Assembly (NCBI GenBank): GCA_900547345.1 | Contig: URGG01000090.1 | Coordinates: forward strand, 1 to 8,162 | Reading direction: 5' to 3' | DNA length: 8,162 nt | Source of the DNA: an uncultured Collinsella sp. | Lineage (GTDB): Bacteria > Actinomycetota > Coriobacteriia > Coriobacteriales > Coriobacteriaceae | Shown: piece by piece, positions 1-6,757 of the stretch | Numbering within the stretch: the first letter of the stretch is position 1 | Layout: every line of letters starts with the position of its first letter | Program-made: the position numbers and the translations under genes | The notes under the pieces: generated by a model | Seen by the model: only the letters and a program-made list of their open reading frames with translations | Told to the model about the DNA's origin: nothing | The model's database searches: none

Positions 1-87
1 CCAGTCGGTCCAGACTAATGTCGGCTGAAAGGAATTCTGGCTGATGATCTGTTCGCGACAAGGACTCGATAGGTAGCCCCCTCTATG

Positions 88-174
88 CCCTTCTGTAAGT
101 TGCGGTGAAATAGGGGCTGAATTTGGGGTTGAATCGTTTAAACAGTCCCTATTTCACCGCAACTTACAGAAGGG
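88..174. repeat. Long inverted repeat (28 bp perfect arms)
   Basis: The arm at 88-115 is an exact reverse complement of the arm at 147-174. After one mismatch (116/146, a G-U pair in RNA) the pairing continues for three more bases to 119/143, giving arms of about 32 bp around a 23-base loop (120-142). Either strand would form a very stable hairpin if transcribed. There is no T-run directly after either arm, so it is not a textbook terminator. It lies just beyond the terminator of the PTS gene. The flank at 1-87 shows no convincing gene: plus-strand frames close within about 45 bases, and one short open minus-strand frame (TTG at 61-59, running off the left edge) has no ribosome site. The element could be a dispersed intergenic repeat, a small non-autonomous mobile element, or a boundary terminator for a gene to the left. 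Confidence 0.85.
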
Positions 175-178
175 AATG

Positions 179-215
179 AAAAAAGGCGGGGGCTCCGGGT
201 GGAGTCCTCGCCTTT
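179..215 (-). terminator. Intrinsic terminator of the PTS permease gene
   Basis: On the minus strand, 36 bases after the permease stop codon, a stem of AAAGGCG paired with CGCCTTT encloses an inner ACTCC/GGAG-type stem, with the two joined across short A-C mismatches (arms 201-215 and 182-196, loop 197-200). The stem runs into six T residues (179-184 on the plus strand). A GC-rich stem followed by a U-run is the standard factor-independent terminator, and its position fits the end of the permease transcript. Confidence 0.85.
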
Positions 216-250
216 ATTACAGGGGGCGATGTTATTCGCGTACCGTGGAA

Positions 251-2254
251 TTAGACCAGGCGGGCGTTGATCGTCTTGGCGATCTCGGCGGCGTCGGTGG
301 AACCCTTGACGGTGGCACGGAAGTCCTCGTCCATGAGCGCCTCGGCGACCTTGGACAGGATCTTGAGGTGCGTAGTGCCGGCCTGGGCACCGGGGATGAG
401 CAGGGCGATAGCCACGTTGACGGGAGCGCCGTCCATGGTGTCCCAACCGGTCACGCCGGACTCGTCCTTGACGACGATGACGGCAGCCTCGGTAATGGCG
501 TCGGACTTGGCATGCGGGATGGCGAAGCCCTCCATCATGCCCGTGGTGCCCTCGGCCTCGCGGGCCAGGAAGGCGTTCATCACGGCGTCGGCGTCGCTGG
601 CGATACCAGCCTTGACGGCCTGGTTGGAAACGAAGCTCAGAGCCTCGTCACGAGAAGCGAAGTCCTCGGCGACAAAAACATTCTCGACCTTCACGAAGTC
701 GACAGCCTCGGCCTTGGGGGCCTCGACGGCAGCGGCCTTGGGAGCCTCAACCGGCTTGGCTGCAGGAGCGGCCTTCTGGTTCTTCTCGAAGTCGTACTTC
801 TTGAAGGCCACGAACAGGATGCCACCGACCACAGCGCCGATGAGGATCGCGAGGACCCAAAGCGGACCGTTCTCGACAACGGGCAGGACCAGGAAGCCAC
901 CGTGAGGCGCCGGATCGTGAACGTTGAACATAATGGTCAGGATCGAAGCGATAGAGGAACCGAGCATCATGATGGGCATGACAGGCCAGATGTTCTTGGT
1001 CATGAACGGAATGGCGCCCTCGGTGATGTGGGTGCAACCAAGGATGAGGTTGACGACACCGGCGTCGTGATCCTCCTGGCTGAAGTACTTCTTGCCGACA
1101 ACGACGGCAAAGGTGGTGATCAGCGGCGGAACGATGCAGGCGGCGGAGACGGCAGCCATGAAGTTGGTGCCGAAGTTGTAGGTATCGGTGCCAACACCAG
1201 CAGCCAGAGCCTCGGTGAGCATGGCGGTACCGGTGACGTAAGCAGCCTTGTTGACCGGGCCGCCCATGTCAAAGGCGCACATGCAGCCAATGGCAAGACC
1301 CAGGACAACGGCGCCAGAGGCGGACAGGCCCTTGAGGAAGTCCATCATGGCGGTGTTGATGGCAGCCATGGGGCCGGAAATGCCAAGCATGACCAGGCCG
1401 ACAATAGCCGTCGAGAACAGCGGGTACAGGAAGATAGCCTTGAGGCCGTCCAGGTTCTTGGGCAGGCCGGCAAAGACCTTCTCGAGTAGCAGGATGACAT
1501 AGCCGGCGAGGAAGCCGCCAACGATGCCGCCCAGGAAGCCGAAGCCCACGCCGGCGCCACCGGCGTCAATCATGCCGGTCTCGGCGTTAACAGGCAGGCC
1601 CTGGATGGCGATCATACCGGCAACAAAGCCGGGGACGAGCGCCGGGCGCTTGCCGATGGATTCGGCGATGTAGGCGGAAAGCACCGGAACCATAAGGTTC
1701 ATGGCGATGCCGCCGATGATCTTGAGCATCGCAGCAAAGCTGTTGTAGTCAGACGCCGTCGAATCGAAGGACGTAATGCCCCACAGGAACGAAACGGCGG
1801 TCAGAACACCACCGGCAACGACGAAGACCAGCATGTGGCTGACGCCGTTCATGAGGTGCTTGTAGATGATGTGACCGATGGACTCCTTCTCCTCGACCTC
1901 ATCCTCGATATCGGCAGCAGCTGCAACCGTGTCGTCACCCTTGGCGGCGAGCGCGCGGTCAATCAGCTTACCGGCGGCCTCAACGGACAGGGCCTTGGAA
2001 ACACCAACGGAAACCATGGGCTTGCCGGCGAAACGCTCAGCCTGTACATCCTTGTCGGCTGCGACGACGACGGCCTTGGCACCAGCGATCTCACTCTTGG
2101 TGAGCTCGTTCTCGACACCGACCTGGCCATGAGTCTCGACCTTAATGGTCAGACCGCGCTCGGCAGCTGCCTTCTCCAGCGCCTCCTTCGCCATGAAGGT
2201 GTGCGCAATGCCGGTCGGGCAACCGGTCGCGGCGATGATGTCAAACTTAGCCAT
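251..2254 (-). CDS. Fructose-family PTS permease, EIIBCA fusion
   Basis: A 667-residue single-chain phosphotransferase permease that takes up a sugar and phosphorylates it during transport, with phosphate from PEP via EI and HPr. Residues 1-103 are a fructose-type EIIB, with the phospho-cysteine Cys12 in ATGCPTGIAHTF. After an acidic linker (104-125) comes a hydrophobic EIIC (about 126-485), with family motifs GGPVNKAAY (331-339) and HITEGAIPF (409-417). An Ala/Pro/Lys-rich linker (about 492-517) leads to EIIA (518-667), with the phospho-histidine His581 in FAIPHAKS. The ATG start has a strong AAGGAGG (2260-2266) five bases upstream. The B-C-A order differs from the A-B-C order of B. subtilis FruA and matches that of ManP, and no 1-phosphofructokinase gene is in the window, so fructose, mannose or a related sugar are all possible. 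The divergent RpiR gene is the likely regulator. Confidence 0.93.
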   Translation of the reverse strand: MAKFDIIAATGCPTGIAHTFMAKEALEKAAAERGLTIKVETHGQVGVENELTKSEIAGAKAVVVAADKDVQAERFAGKPMVSVGVSKALSVEAAGKLIDRALAAKGDDTVAAAADIEDEVEEKESIGHIIYKHLMNGVSHMLVFVVAGGVLTAVSFLWGITSFDSTASDYNSFAAMLKIIGGIAMNLMVPVLSAYIAESIGKRPALVPGFVAGMIAIQGLPVNAETGMIDAGGAGVGFGFLGGIVGGFLAGYVILLLEKVFAGLPKNLDGLKAIFLYPLFSTAIVGLVMLGISGPMAAINTAMMDFLKGLSASGAVVLGLAIGCMCAFDMGGPVNKAAYVTGTAMLTEALAAGVGTDTYNFGTNFMAAVSAACIVPPLITTFAVVVGKKYFSQEDHDAGVVNLILGCTHITEGAIPFMTKNIWPVMPIMMLGSSIASILTIMFNVHDPAPHGGFLVLPVVENGPLWVLAILIGAVVGGILFVAFKKYDFEKNQKAAPAAKPVEAPKAAAVEAPKAEAVDFVKVENVFVAEDFASRDEALSFVSNQAVKAGIASDADAVMNAFLAREAEGTTGMMEGFAIPHAKSDAITEAAVIVVKDESGVTGWDTMDGAPVNVAIALLIPGAQAGTTHLKILSKVAEALMDEDFRATVKGSTDAAEIAKTINARLV

Positions 2255-2275
2255 GTGTCCCTCCTTCTATAGTAC

Positions 2276-2316
2276 AGCGCCCGCGGGCGCTCCCCTACAC
2301 GCGCTTCGATGCGCGT
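2276..2316 (-). other. Two GC-rich palindromes in the permease leader
   Basis: Between the probable permease promoter and its ribosome site are two symmetric elements. One is a perfect 16-base palindrome (2276-2291, AGCGCCCGCGGGCGCT), which as RNA gives a 6-bp stem with a CGCG loop. The other is a 6-bp stem (2299-2304 with 2311-2316, ACGCGC/GCGCGT) with a 6-base loop. The first sits only 9 bases upstream of the Shine-Dalgarno sequence. They could be leader RNA hairpins or protein sites. Read on the plus strand the second hairpin ends in TTTTT, so it could stop antisense transcription. The symmetry is seen directly; the function is not known. Confidence 0.5.
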
Positions 2317-2381
2317 TTTTCCACAACTGAAAGATACCAACCTACCGTCCGCGTGAGAAGAGACAAGGTGCAATTCTCCGG

Positions 2382-2419
2382 TGAAAGGTTCTTTCATAAC
2401 CGTAAACGGTAGATGAAAG
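2382..2419. promoter_or_regulatory. Nested palindromes, candidate RpiR-type operator
   Basis: TGAAAG-GTT-CTTTCA (2382-2396) is a perfect 6-3-6 inverted repeat. It shares its right half with a larger, nearly concentric palindrome at 2391-2419: CTTTCAT, then ACCGT-AA-ACGGT, then ATGAAAG. The TGAAAG word also occurs at 2328-2333. Regulators of the RpiR family bind inverted repeats as dimers or tetramers. These sites lie between the two divergent genes and overlap the proposed -10 element and start point of the permease promoter, as expected for repression. Assigning them to the neighbouring regulator is inference. Confidence 0.55.
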
Positions 2420-2445
2420 TTTACCATCAACACTTGAAACGGCAA
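2418..2445 (-). promoter_or_regulatory. Candidate promoter of the PTS permease gene
   Basis: On the minus strand a -35-like TTGCCG (2440-2445) is followed after 16 bases by a -10-like TAAACT (2418-2423). Each matches the sigma-70 consensus at four of six positions. Transcription would start near 2411, inside the large palindrome, leaving a leader of roughly 155 bases. No better match is seen closer to the gene. The call is weak. Confidence 0.3.
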
Positions 2446-2449
2446 GGTG

Positions 2450-2478
2450 TATCTTGTAATTGAAAATGCCCGTATACT
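2450..2478 (+). promoter_or_regulatory. Candidate promoter of the RpiR-family gene
   Basis: TATACT at 2473-2478 matches the -10 consensus at five of six positions and lies 49 bases before the preferred start codon. The hexamer 17 bases upstream (TATCTT, 2450-2455) is a poor -35, so the promoter may need an activator or be weak. An alternative is TTGAAA (2434-2439) with TGTAAT (2455-2460), which match well but are only 15 bases apart. Either option lies next to the permease promoter. Confidence 0.4.
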
Positions 2479-2479
2479 A

Positions 2480-2512
2480 TGGCATTGCAAATCAAGCTAG
2501 ATTTTCATGCCA
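2480..2512 (+). other. Imperfect hairpin just before the rpiR ribosome site
   Basis: TGGCAT (2480-2485) pairs with ATGCCA (2507-2512). Inside it AAATC (2489-2493) pairs with GATTT (2500-2504), leaving a small internal loop (3 and 2 bases) and a 6-base apical loop. The element lies between the proposed -10 box and the ribosome site, so it may be an mRNA 5' hairpin or an operator for autoregulation. Its role is not known. Confidence 0.4.
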
Positions 2513-2515
2513 ACC

Positions 2516-2520
2516 AGGAG
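2516..2520 (+). promoter_or_regulatory. Ribosome binding site that sets the RpiR start
   Basis: AGGAG lies six bases before the ATG at 2527. The in-frame ATG at 2479 has no such site, directly follows the proposed -10 box, and would add 16 residues not expected in the family, so 2527 is the better start. Confidence 0.8.
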
Positions 2521-2526
2521 CCATCC

Positions 2527-3384
2527 ATGACCGATAGTAGCAAGAGCGCACTTTCCCTCATTAGCACTCATCAGGGATACAGCGAGTCCGAGCAGCGCAT
2601 TGTCGACTATATATTGGAGCACCAGTCCGAGGCTCCACGCCTCACGGCGGCTCAGCTCTCGCGCGCCGCTGCCACGTCCGAGGCAACCGTTTCGCGCTTC
2701 TGCCGCAAGCTTGGGTTTGGCAGCTTCCGCAGCTTTCAGTTTTCGTTGGCGAGGGATTTGGAAAGCCAGCGCAACGAGGGCCTGACCGACGAGGTCTCGC
2801 TCGACAATATGGAGCAGAGCCTCAAGAACATCCTGGCTGCCAAGGTGAGCGAGCTTAATGCGACCATCGACGGTATCGACCACGATACGCTGGCGGCTGT
2901 TGTGCATGCCCTTAAGCATGCAGGGGTTATTGAGTTTGCGGCTGTGGGCAATACGAACGCGGTCGCGCTCGATGCGACGTTTAAGTTTTCGCAGCTGGGC
3001 CTGCGCTGCATGGCGAGCACCATTAGCGAGACATCAATCGGCTTTGCGCTCACGTTACGCCCGGGTGACGTCATCGTGCTTATCTCAAACTCCGGCAAAT
3101 CGCGCCGATTGAATCGCATGGCAAAAGCGGCTCGCAACTGCGGCGCAACCGTAGTCGTCATCAGCAGTGACAGCAAATCCCCACTCGCGCGCCTGGCAGA
3201 CTACACTTTTAATACCGTCAACCACGAAGCGCTGCTGACGACAGGCGACTTTGCGTTCTCCAAGATCAGTGCCACGATGATCATCGAAGTCATCTACAAC
3301 TTCCTGCTGCCCGAGATTGAAGACGCGCGTGAGCATATCAGCTACTACGAGGAGCTCATCCAGCCGGATAAGGTTGTGGAGTAA
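2527..3384 (+). CDS. RpiR/MurR-family transcriptional regulator
   Basis: A 285-residue cytoplasmic DNA-binding regulator, normal length for the family. Residues 1-77 form the RpiR-type helix-turn-helix domain, with the recognition region around LTAAQLSRAAATSEATVSRF (39-58) followed by CRKLGFGSF. A linker with a likely helix (about 80-125) leads to a SIS (sugar isomerase) domain, about 130-260, with the phosphosugar-binding type motif SNSGKS (187-192). SIS domains in this family bind sugar phosphates, so the effector is probably the product of the divergent PTS permease. The gene is transcribed away from that permease across a shared 272-base regulatory gap, the usual layout of a local regulator. 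The exact effector, and whether it represses or activates, cannot be read from the sequence. It ends 59 bases before the convergent recN stop. Confidence 0.92.
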   Translation: MTDSSKSALSLISTHQGYSESEQRIVDYILEHQSEAPRLTAAQLSRAAATSEATVSRFCRKLGFGSFRSFQFSLARDLESQRNEGLTDEVSLDNMEQSLKNILAAKVSELNATIDGIDHDTLAAVVHALKHAGVIEFAAVGNTNAVALDATFKFSQLGLRCMASTISETSIGFALTLRPGDVIVLISNSGKSRRLNRMAKAARNCGATVVVISSDSKSPLARLADYTFNTVNHEALLTTGDFAFSKISATMIIEVIYNFLLPEIEDAREHISYYEELIQPDKVVE

Positions 3385-3392
3385 AACGCGAA

Positions 3393-3425
3393 GTGGGACA
3401 AAAAATTCAGTCTATTTTGTCCCAC
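3393..3425. terminator. Hairpin between convergent genes, probable bidirectional terminator
   Basis: GTGGGACAAAA (3393-3403) pairs exactly with TTTTGTCCCAC (3415-3425) around an 11-base loop. It starts eight bases after the RpiR-family stop and lies 18 bases past the recN stop on the other strand. The A and T runs are inside the stem rather than after it, so no clean U-run follows in either direction. Placement between convergent genes and the 11-bp perfect stem argue for a terminator acting on one or both transcripts. Confidence 0.65.
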
Positions 3426-3443
3426 CAACACCGCTGATACGAC

Positions 3444-5072
3444 CTAACCTCGAGCTTCTTCGAGCATCTGCTTGGCGTGCGCCAGGCTTGCCTCGGACTG
3501 ATCGCCGCTCAACATGCGGGCGATCTCGGCGGTACGCGCTTCGCCGGTTACCTCGTCCAAATGCGTCTGGGGAACATCGCCCGGTTCCTTGCTGACGACA
3601 TAATGCTTGTCAGCCATGACGGCGACCTGCGCCAAGTGGGTTACGACAATCACCTGATGCGTAGCGGCGAGATCTGCCAGCACGCCCGCGAGCGCACGCG
3701 CCGTAGAGCCACCGACACCAGAATCGACCTCGTCAAACACCAGCGTATCAACACCGTCCGCGTTACCGAGGACAACCTTGCTTGCCAGCATGACGCGGCT
3801 GAGCTCGCCGCCCGACGCAATTCGACGCAGGGGACGCGGCGTCAAACCAGCACCGCTGCGGTATAGCAGCTCGTAGCTCGAAGGACCAACGGGCGTCCAC
3901 TCAGCACGGGGAAGATCGCGCGACTCCCAGACGAGCTCGGCGCCGCCCATCTCCAGGCGAGCCATCTGGCGGCCGACCTCGTGGCAGAAGCGCGGGGCCG
4001 CCGTATTACGGGCGCGCTTAAGTGCCTTGGCAGCGGCAAACAACTCGCGCTCAGCGCTCCCGAGTGCCTCACGCGCCTTTTTAATCTGTTCATTGCCATC
4101 ATCGACCAAGGACAGCAGCTCTTGCGAGCGATCGCGCATGGCAAAAACATCGTCCATGGTGGGACCCCACTGACGCAGCAGGCCCTTGAGGTCGGAATAC
4201 CGCTCACGCATGCGAGCGAGCTCGCGCGGGTCGAAGGCGATGCCATCGCGATAGGCACGAAGCTCGTTCGCGCAATCCTCAAGAGAGATACAGGCATCCG
4301 AAAGTGCATCGGCAATGTCGCCCAGTTTGCGATCGACGGTAGCCATTCGGGAAAGCTCCGCCACGGCACTGTTCACGGCATCGAGCGCTCCCCCTTCGGC
4401 CGCAAGCGATGCATGGGCATCGTTAGCCGTGGCAACAAGTACCTCGGCATGTTCGGAGCGCGGCAGCAGTTCCTCGAGTTCCTCATACTCGCCTGGCTTG
4501 GGGTCAACCTCGCCGATGCGCTCGAGGGCAAAGCGCGCTTCCTCGACGCGACTCCCTTGCGCACGCGAGGCCTCCTCGACGCGACGGACCTCCTTGGCAG
4601 CCGCGCGCGAGGCTTTAAAGCAGGCGCGGTACGCATCCAGCGCCTCAAGCGCAGAGCGCCCCGCCCACGCATCGACCATCGCAACGTGATGCGCCGAATC
4701 GAGCAAGCGCTGGTGCTCGTGCTGGCCGCACAGATCCATCATCACGCCAACGCGCTCCGAAAGCTCGCGCACACTGGCAATGCGGCCGTCAATCTTCACG
4801 CGGCTGCGGCCCTCGGCAGAAAGGCTACGCTGGACCGTGAAACCCTCCGTGTCGTGTGGACCGTCGAACAGCCGCGCCTCAACGCTAGCAAGCGCCTCGC
4901 CCTCGCGCACCGTCGAAGAATCCGCACGCTCGCCCAAAATAAGCTTGAGGGCCGAGAGCAGCGCGGTCTTACCGGCGCCGGTTTCTCCAGTCAGAACCGT
5001 TAGGCCCGCGCTCGGAACCAACGTCGCCTCGCGAATGAGTGCAATGTTGGAAACCTGCAGCTCATCGATCAT
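3444..5072 (-). CDS. recN: DNA repair protein RecN
   Basis: A 542-residue SMC-like ATPase that acts early in repair of double-strand breaks, a usual length for RecN. The N-terminal half-site has Walker A GETGAGKT (29-36) and the RecN-typical GQHEHQRLL (116-124). The middle (about 145-360) is rich in charged heptads and should form the coiled-coil arm. The C-terminal half-site has the ABC signature SGGEL (420-424), Walker B LVFDEVD (444-450) and the switch His in VTHLAQVA (His479), and the end resembles other RecN proteins (AEIARMLSGD). All ATPase motifs are present. The ATG has a GGAG at 5079-5082 with a six-base spacer, and the gene overlaps the end of nadK by 11 bases, so translation is probably coupled. 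It is the last gene of the minus-strand operon. No SOS (LexA-type) box was noticed near its start. Confidence 0.97.
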   Translation of the reverse strand: MIDELQVSNIALIREATLVPSAGLTVLTGETGAGKTALLSALKLILGERADSSTVREGEALASVEARLFDGPHDTEGFTVQRSLSAEGRSRVKIDGRIASVRELSERVGVMMDLCGQHEHQRLLDSAHHVAMVDAWAGRSALEALDAYRACFKASRAAAKEVRRVEEASRAQGSRVEEARFALERIGEVDPKPGEYEELEELLPRSEHAEVLVATANDAHASLAAEGGALDAVNSAVAELSRMATVDRKLGDIADALSDACISLEDCANELRAYRDGIAFDPRELARMRERYSDLKGLLRQWGPTMDDVFAMRDRSQELLSLVDDGNEQIKKAREALGSAERELFAAAKALKRARNTAAPRFCHEVGRQMARLEMGGAELVWESRDLPRAEWTPVGPSSYELLYRSGAGLTPRPLRRIASGGELSRVMLASKVVLGNADGVDTLVFDEVDSGVGGSTARALAGVLADLAATHQVIVVTHLAQVAVMADKHYVVSKEPGDVPQTHLDEVTGEARTAEIARMLSGDQSEASLAHAKQMLEEARG

Positions 5073-5922
5073 GACGCACTCCGTAGAATACGCGGCTCAC
5101 CGAGTTGTAAAAACTCTCGGGGCCGTAGTCGAGCAGCAGCACATCGCCGGGGCCTCGGCGCACGGCCACGCTCTCGACCGTGCCGTCGCAGGTAATAAAC
5201 TGTCCATCGATAGCGATCGCCGGAACGCTCGGGCGATCATCGGACATAAAGATTTCGACGACATCACTCGGCGAAGTCAAGAAGGCACGGGCCTGAATGG
5301 TGTGCGGCGCAATGGGTACGCAGACCATACCCGTATAGTCGGGGCTCACAATGGGGCCACCTGCACTGAGCGCGTACCCCGTAGAACCAGTCGCCGTGGA
5401 CACGACCACGCCGTCGCCACGCAGTCGATCGATATGGTGGCCCGACACCGTGATGTCGAACTCAACCATATCGGACAGGGGGCCGCGCGTGAGCGCCATG
5501 TCGTTGAGGGCGAACGTGCGCACGACATCCTTCGTGCCATCGTCGCGCACGGACACGATATCCGCGGCGATGGTGGCGCGACGGCTCACGTGCAGCTCGC
5601 CGGAAAGGGCGTCGCTCACGACCTGCAGAATGTCGCGCTCCTCGGGGCTCGCAGCAGTTAAAAAGCCCAGGTGACCATAGGAAAGACCGAGGATAGGAAT
5701 CTCGCGATGGTTGAGGATGCGGGCAGCGCGCAGCAACGTACCGTCGCCGCCGAGCGTAATGACCAGATCGGAGCCGTCAATATCAGGCGTGCTTTGAATC
5801 TTCGATCGCTGGTCGGCAGCCCATGCGACCTCATAGCCCTGGCGCGTCAGCCAAAGCTCGAGCATCAGGCCGCTCTCAACCGCCTCTTGCTTGTAGTAAT
5901 TGGGAACTAGAAAGACCTTCAT
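5062..5922 (-). CDS. nadK: NAD kinase (ATP/polyphosphate-NAD kinase)
   Basis: A 286-residue cytosolic enzyme that phosphorylates NAD to NADP, the only known route to NADP. It has the kinase signature GGDGT (58-62), followed by the family-typical LGLSYGHLGFLT (78-89), and the second conserved stretch STATGSTGYALSAGGP (175-190) in the NAD-binding domain. DGQ (239-241) lies in the C-terminal part. The conserved Asn-Glu dipeptide of the family appears here as Asn140-Asp141 (ALNDMAL), read directly from the codons AAC GAC. The start ATG overlaps the tlyA stop as ATGA (5919-5922), and the 3' end overlaps recN. This tlyA-nadK-recN order is common in Gram-positive bacteria. The enzyme looks intact. 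Confidence 0.96.
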   Translation of the reverse strand: MKVFLVPNYYKQEAVESGLMLELWLTRQGYEVAWAADQRSKIQSTPDIDGSDLVITLGGDGTLLRAARILNHREIPILGLSYGHLGFLTAASPEERDILQVVSDALSGELHVSRRATIAADIVSVRDDGTKDVVRTFALNDMALTRGPLSDMVEFDITVSGHHIDRLRGDGVVVSTATGSTGYALSAGGPIVSPDYTGMVCVPIAPHTIQARAFLTSPSDVVEIFMSDDRPSVPAIAIDGQFITCDGTVESVAVRRGPGDVLLLDYGPESFYNSVSRVFYGVRHDR

Positions 5923-6731
5923 AGCGTTGCAGCTTTCTCGCTCAAAACCGATACCTGGAATTGCAGCTCGTCTTGCGTGCGGTCGCCGGGGTCAAATCTC
6001 GTGCCGTACAGGAAAAACTCAACGTTTCCCTTGGCACCATGAATGGGCGACACGCACACATCGACCGGGAACAGCCCCTTGGCAGCAAAGAGTTCAACTG
6101 CCGCAACGAGTGTATCGCGGCGCACGGCGGGATCGGTCACAATGCCGCCCTCACCCACCAGCGCCGCCGGAGCCTCAAACTGCGGCTTTACAAGCGTGCA
6201 GAATGCACCCGTAGGCGCCAGGCACGCCAGCACCGCATCGATAATGTTCGCGATGCTGGTAAACGAGACATCACACACAGCCAGGTCGATGGCGCCGGCA
6301 TAGCCAAGCTCAGGCAGCTGCGTCACGTTTGTGCGCTCATGCAGCGTCACGCGATCGTCCTGACGTAACGACCAATCGAACTGGGCGCGACCAACGTCCA
6401 CCGAGACAACGGTCGCAGCTCCGCGCTTGAGCAGGCAATCGGTAAAGCCGCCGGTAGAGCAGCCCACATCCAGACAGGCAAGGCCCGTCGGATTGATACC
6501 AAACGTATCAAGCGCGCCTTCGAGCTTAAGACCGCCGCGGCCAACATAGGGAATGCGCCCCTTCACGTGCAACGGCAGGCCCGGGGGCACCTTAAGGCCC
6601 GGCGAAGTCAAGCGCTCGCCGCCACTCGAGACCAAGCCAGCCATAAGAGTGCGAAGGGCATCCGCGCGATCGGCGCAGATGCCCTGTGAAATCAGTTCGT
6701 CATCAAGACGCACGCGTTTCATGAATGCCAT
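5919..6731 (-). CDS. tlyA: TlyA-family rRNA 2'-O-methyltransferase (FtsJ-like)
   Basis: About 270 residues. TlyA methylates ribose 2'-OH of C1409 in 16S rRNA and, in some species, C1920 in 23S rRNA, which affects capreomycin sensitivity; it is often listed as hemolysin. An S4-like RNA-binding domain covers about 4-62, followed by the YVGRGGLKLEGAL linker. The Rossmann methyltransferase domain shows the SAM loop LDVGCSTGGFTD (87-98) and the expected K-D-K-E set: Lys69, Asp154 in CDVSF, Lys182 in LVKPQFE, and Glu238 in HGAKGNVEFF. About 25 residues follow the usual end. The start is uncertain: TTG (6734), ATG (6731) and ATG (6722) are in frame and none has a clear ribosome site; 6722 gives MKRVRLDDEL, closest to other TlyA N-termini. 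It begins 26 bases after xseB and overlaps nadK by four bases. Confidence 0.93.
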   Translation of the reverse strand: MAFMKRVRLDDELISQGICADRADALRTLMAGLVSSGGERLTSPGLKVPPGLPLHVKGRIPYVGRGGLKLEGALDTFGINPTGLACLDVGCSTGGFTDCLLKRGAATVVSVDVGRAQFDWSLRQDDRVTLHERTNVTQLPELGYAGAIDLAVCDVSFTSIANIIDAVLACLAPTGAFCTLVKPQFEAPAALVGEGGIVTDPAVRRDTLVAAVELFAAKGLFPVDVCVSPIHGAKGNVEFFLYGTRFDPGDRTQDELQFQVSVLSEKAATL

Positions 6732-6757
6732 CAACCATTCGTATCCGGAGATGCGGC

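Noticed and set aside
1..61. Minus-strand open frame starting at TTG (61-59) and running off the left edge
   Set aside because: Only about 20 codons are visible, no ribosome site is found at the right distance, and the residues match nothing I recognise. It cannot be excluded as the start of a gene beyond the edge.
176..1489. A 437-codon open frame on the plus strand
   Set aside because: It lies wholly opposite the PTS permease gene, runs through its terminator, and its Gly/Asp/Val/His-rich product resembles no family. GC-rich genes commonly leave such long antisense frames.
2434..2449. Possible catabolite-response (cre) site around TTGAAACGGCAAGG
   Set aside because: It keeps the TTGAAA and CG parts but fails the required purine before CG and the right half of the cre consensus.
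2149..2490. A 113-codon minus-strand frame across the regulatory gap
   Set aside because: It overlaps the start of the permease in another frame and covers the promoter and palindrome region; the product is Arg/Ser-rich without family features.
2479..2526. Upstream in-frame ATG for the RpiR-family gene
   Set aside because: It has no ribosome site, directly follows the likely -10 box, and adds residues outside the family pattern; ATG at 2527 has AGGAG at proper spacing.
3981..5003. A 340-codon open frame on the plus strand
   Set aside because: It is antisense to recN, which has all its ATPase motifs; the product is Arg/Ala/Leu-rich and has no recognisable domain.
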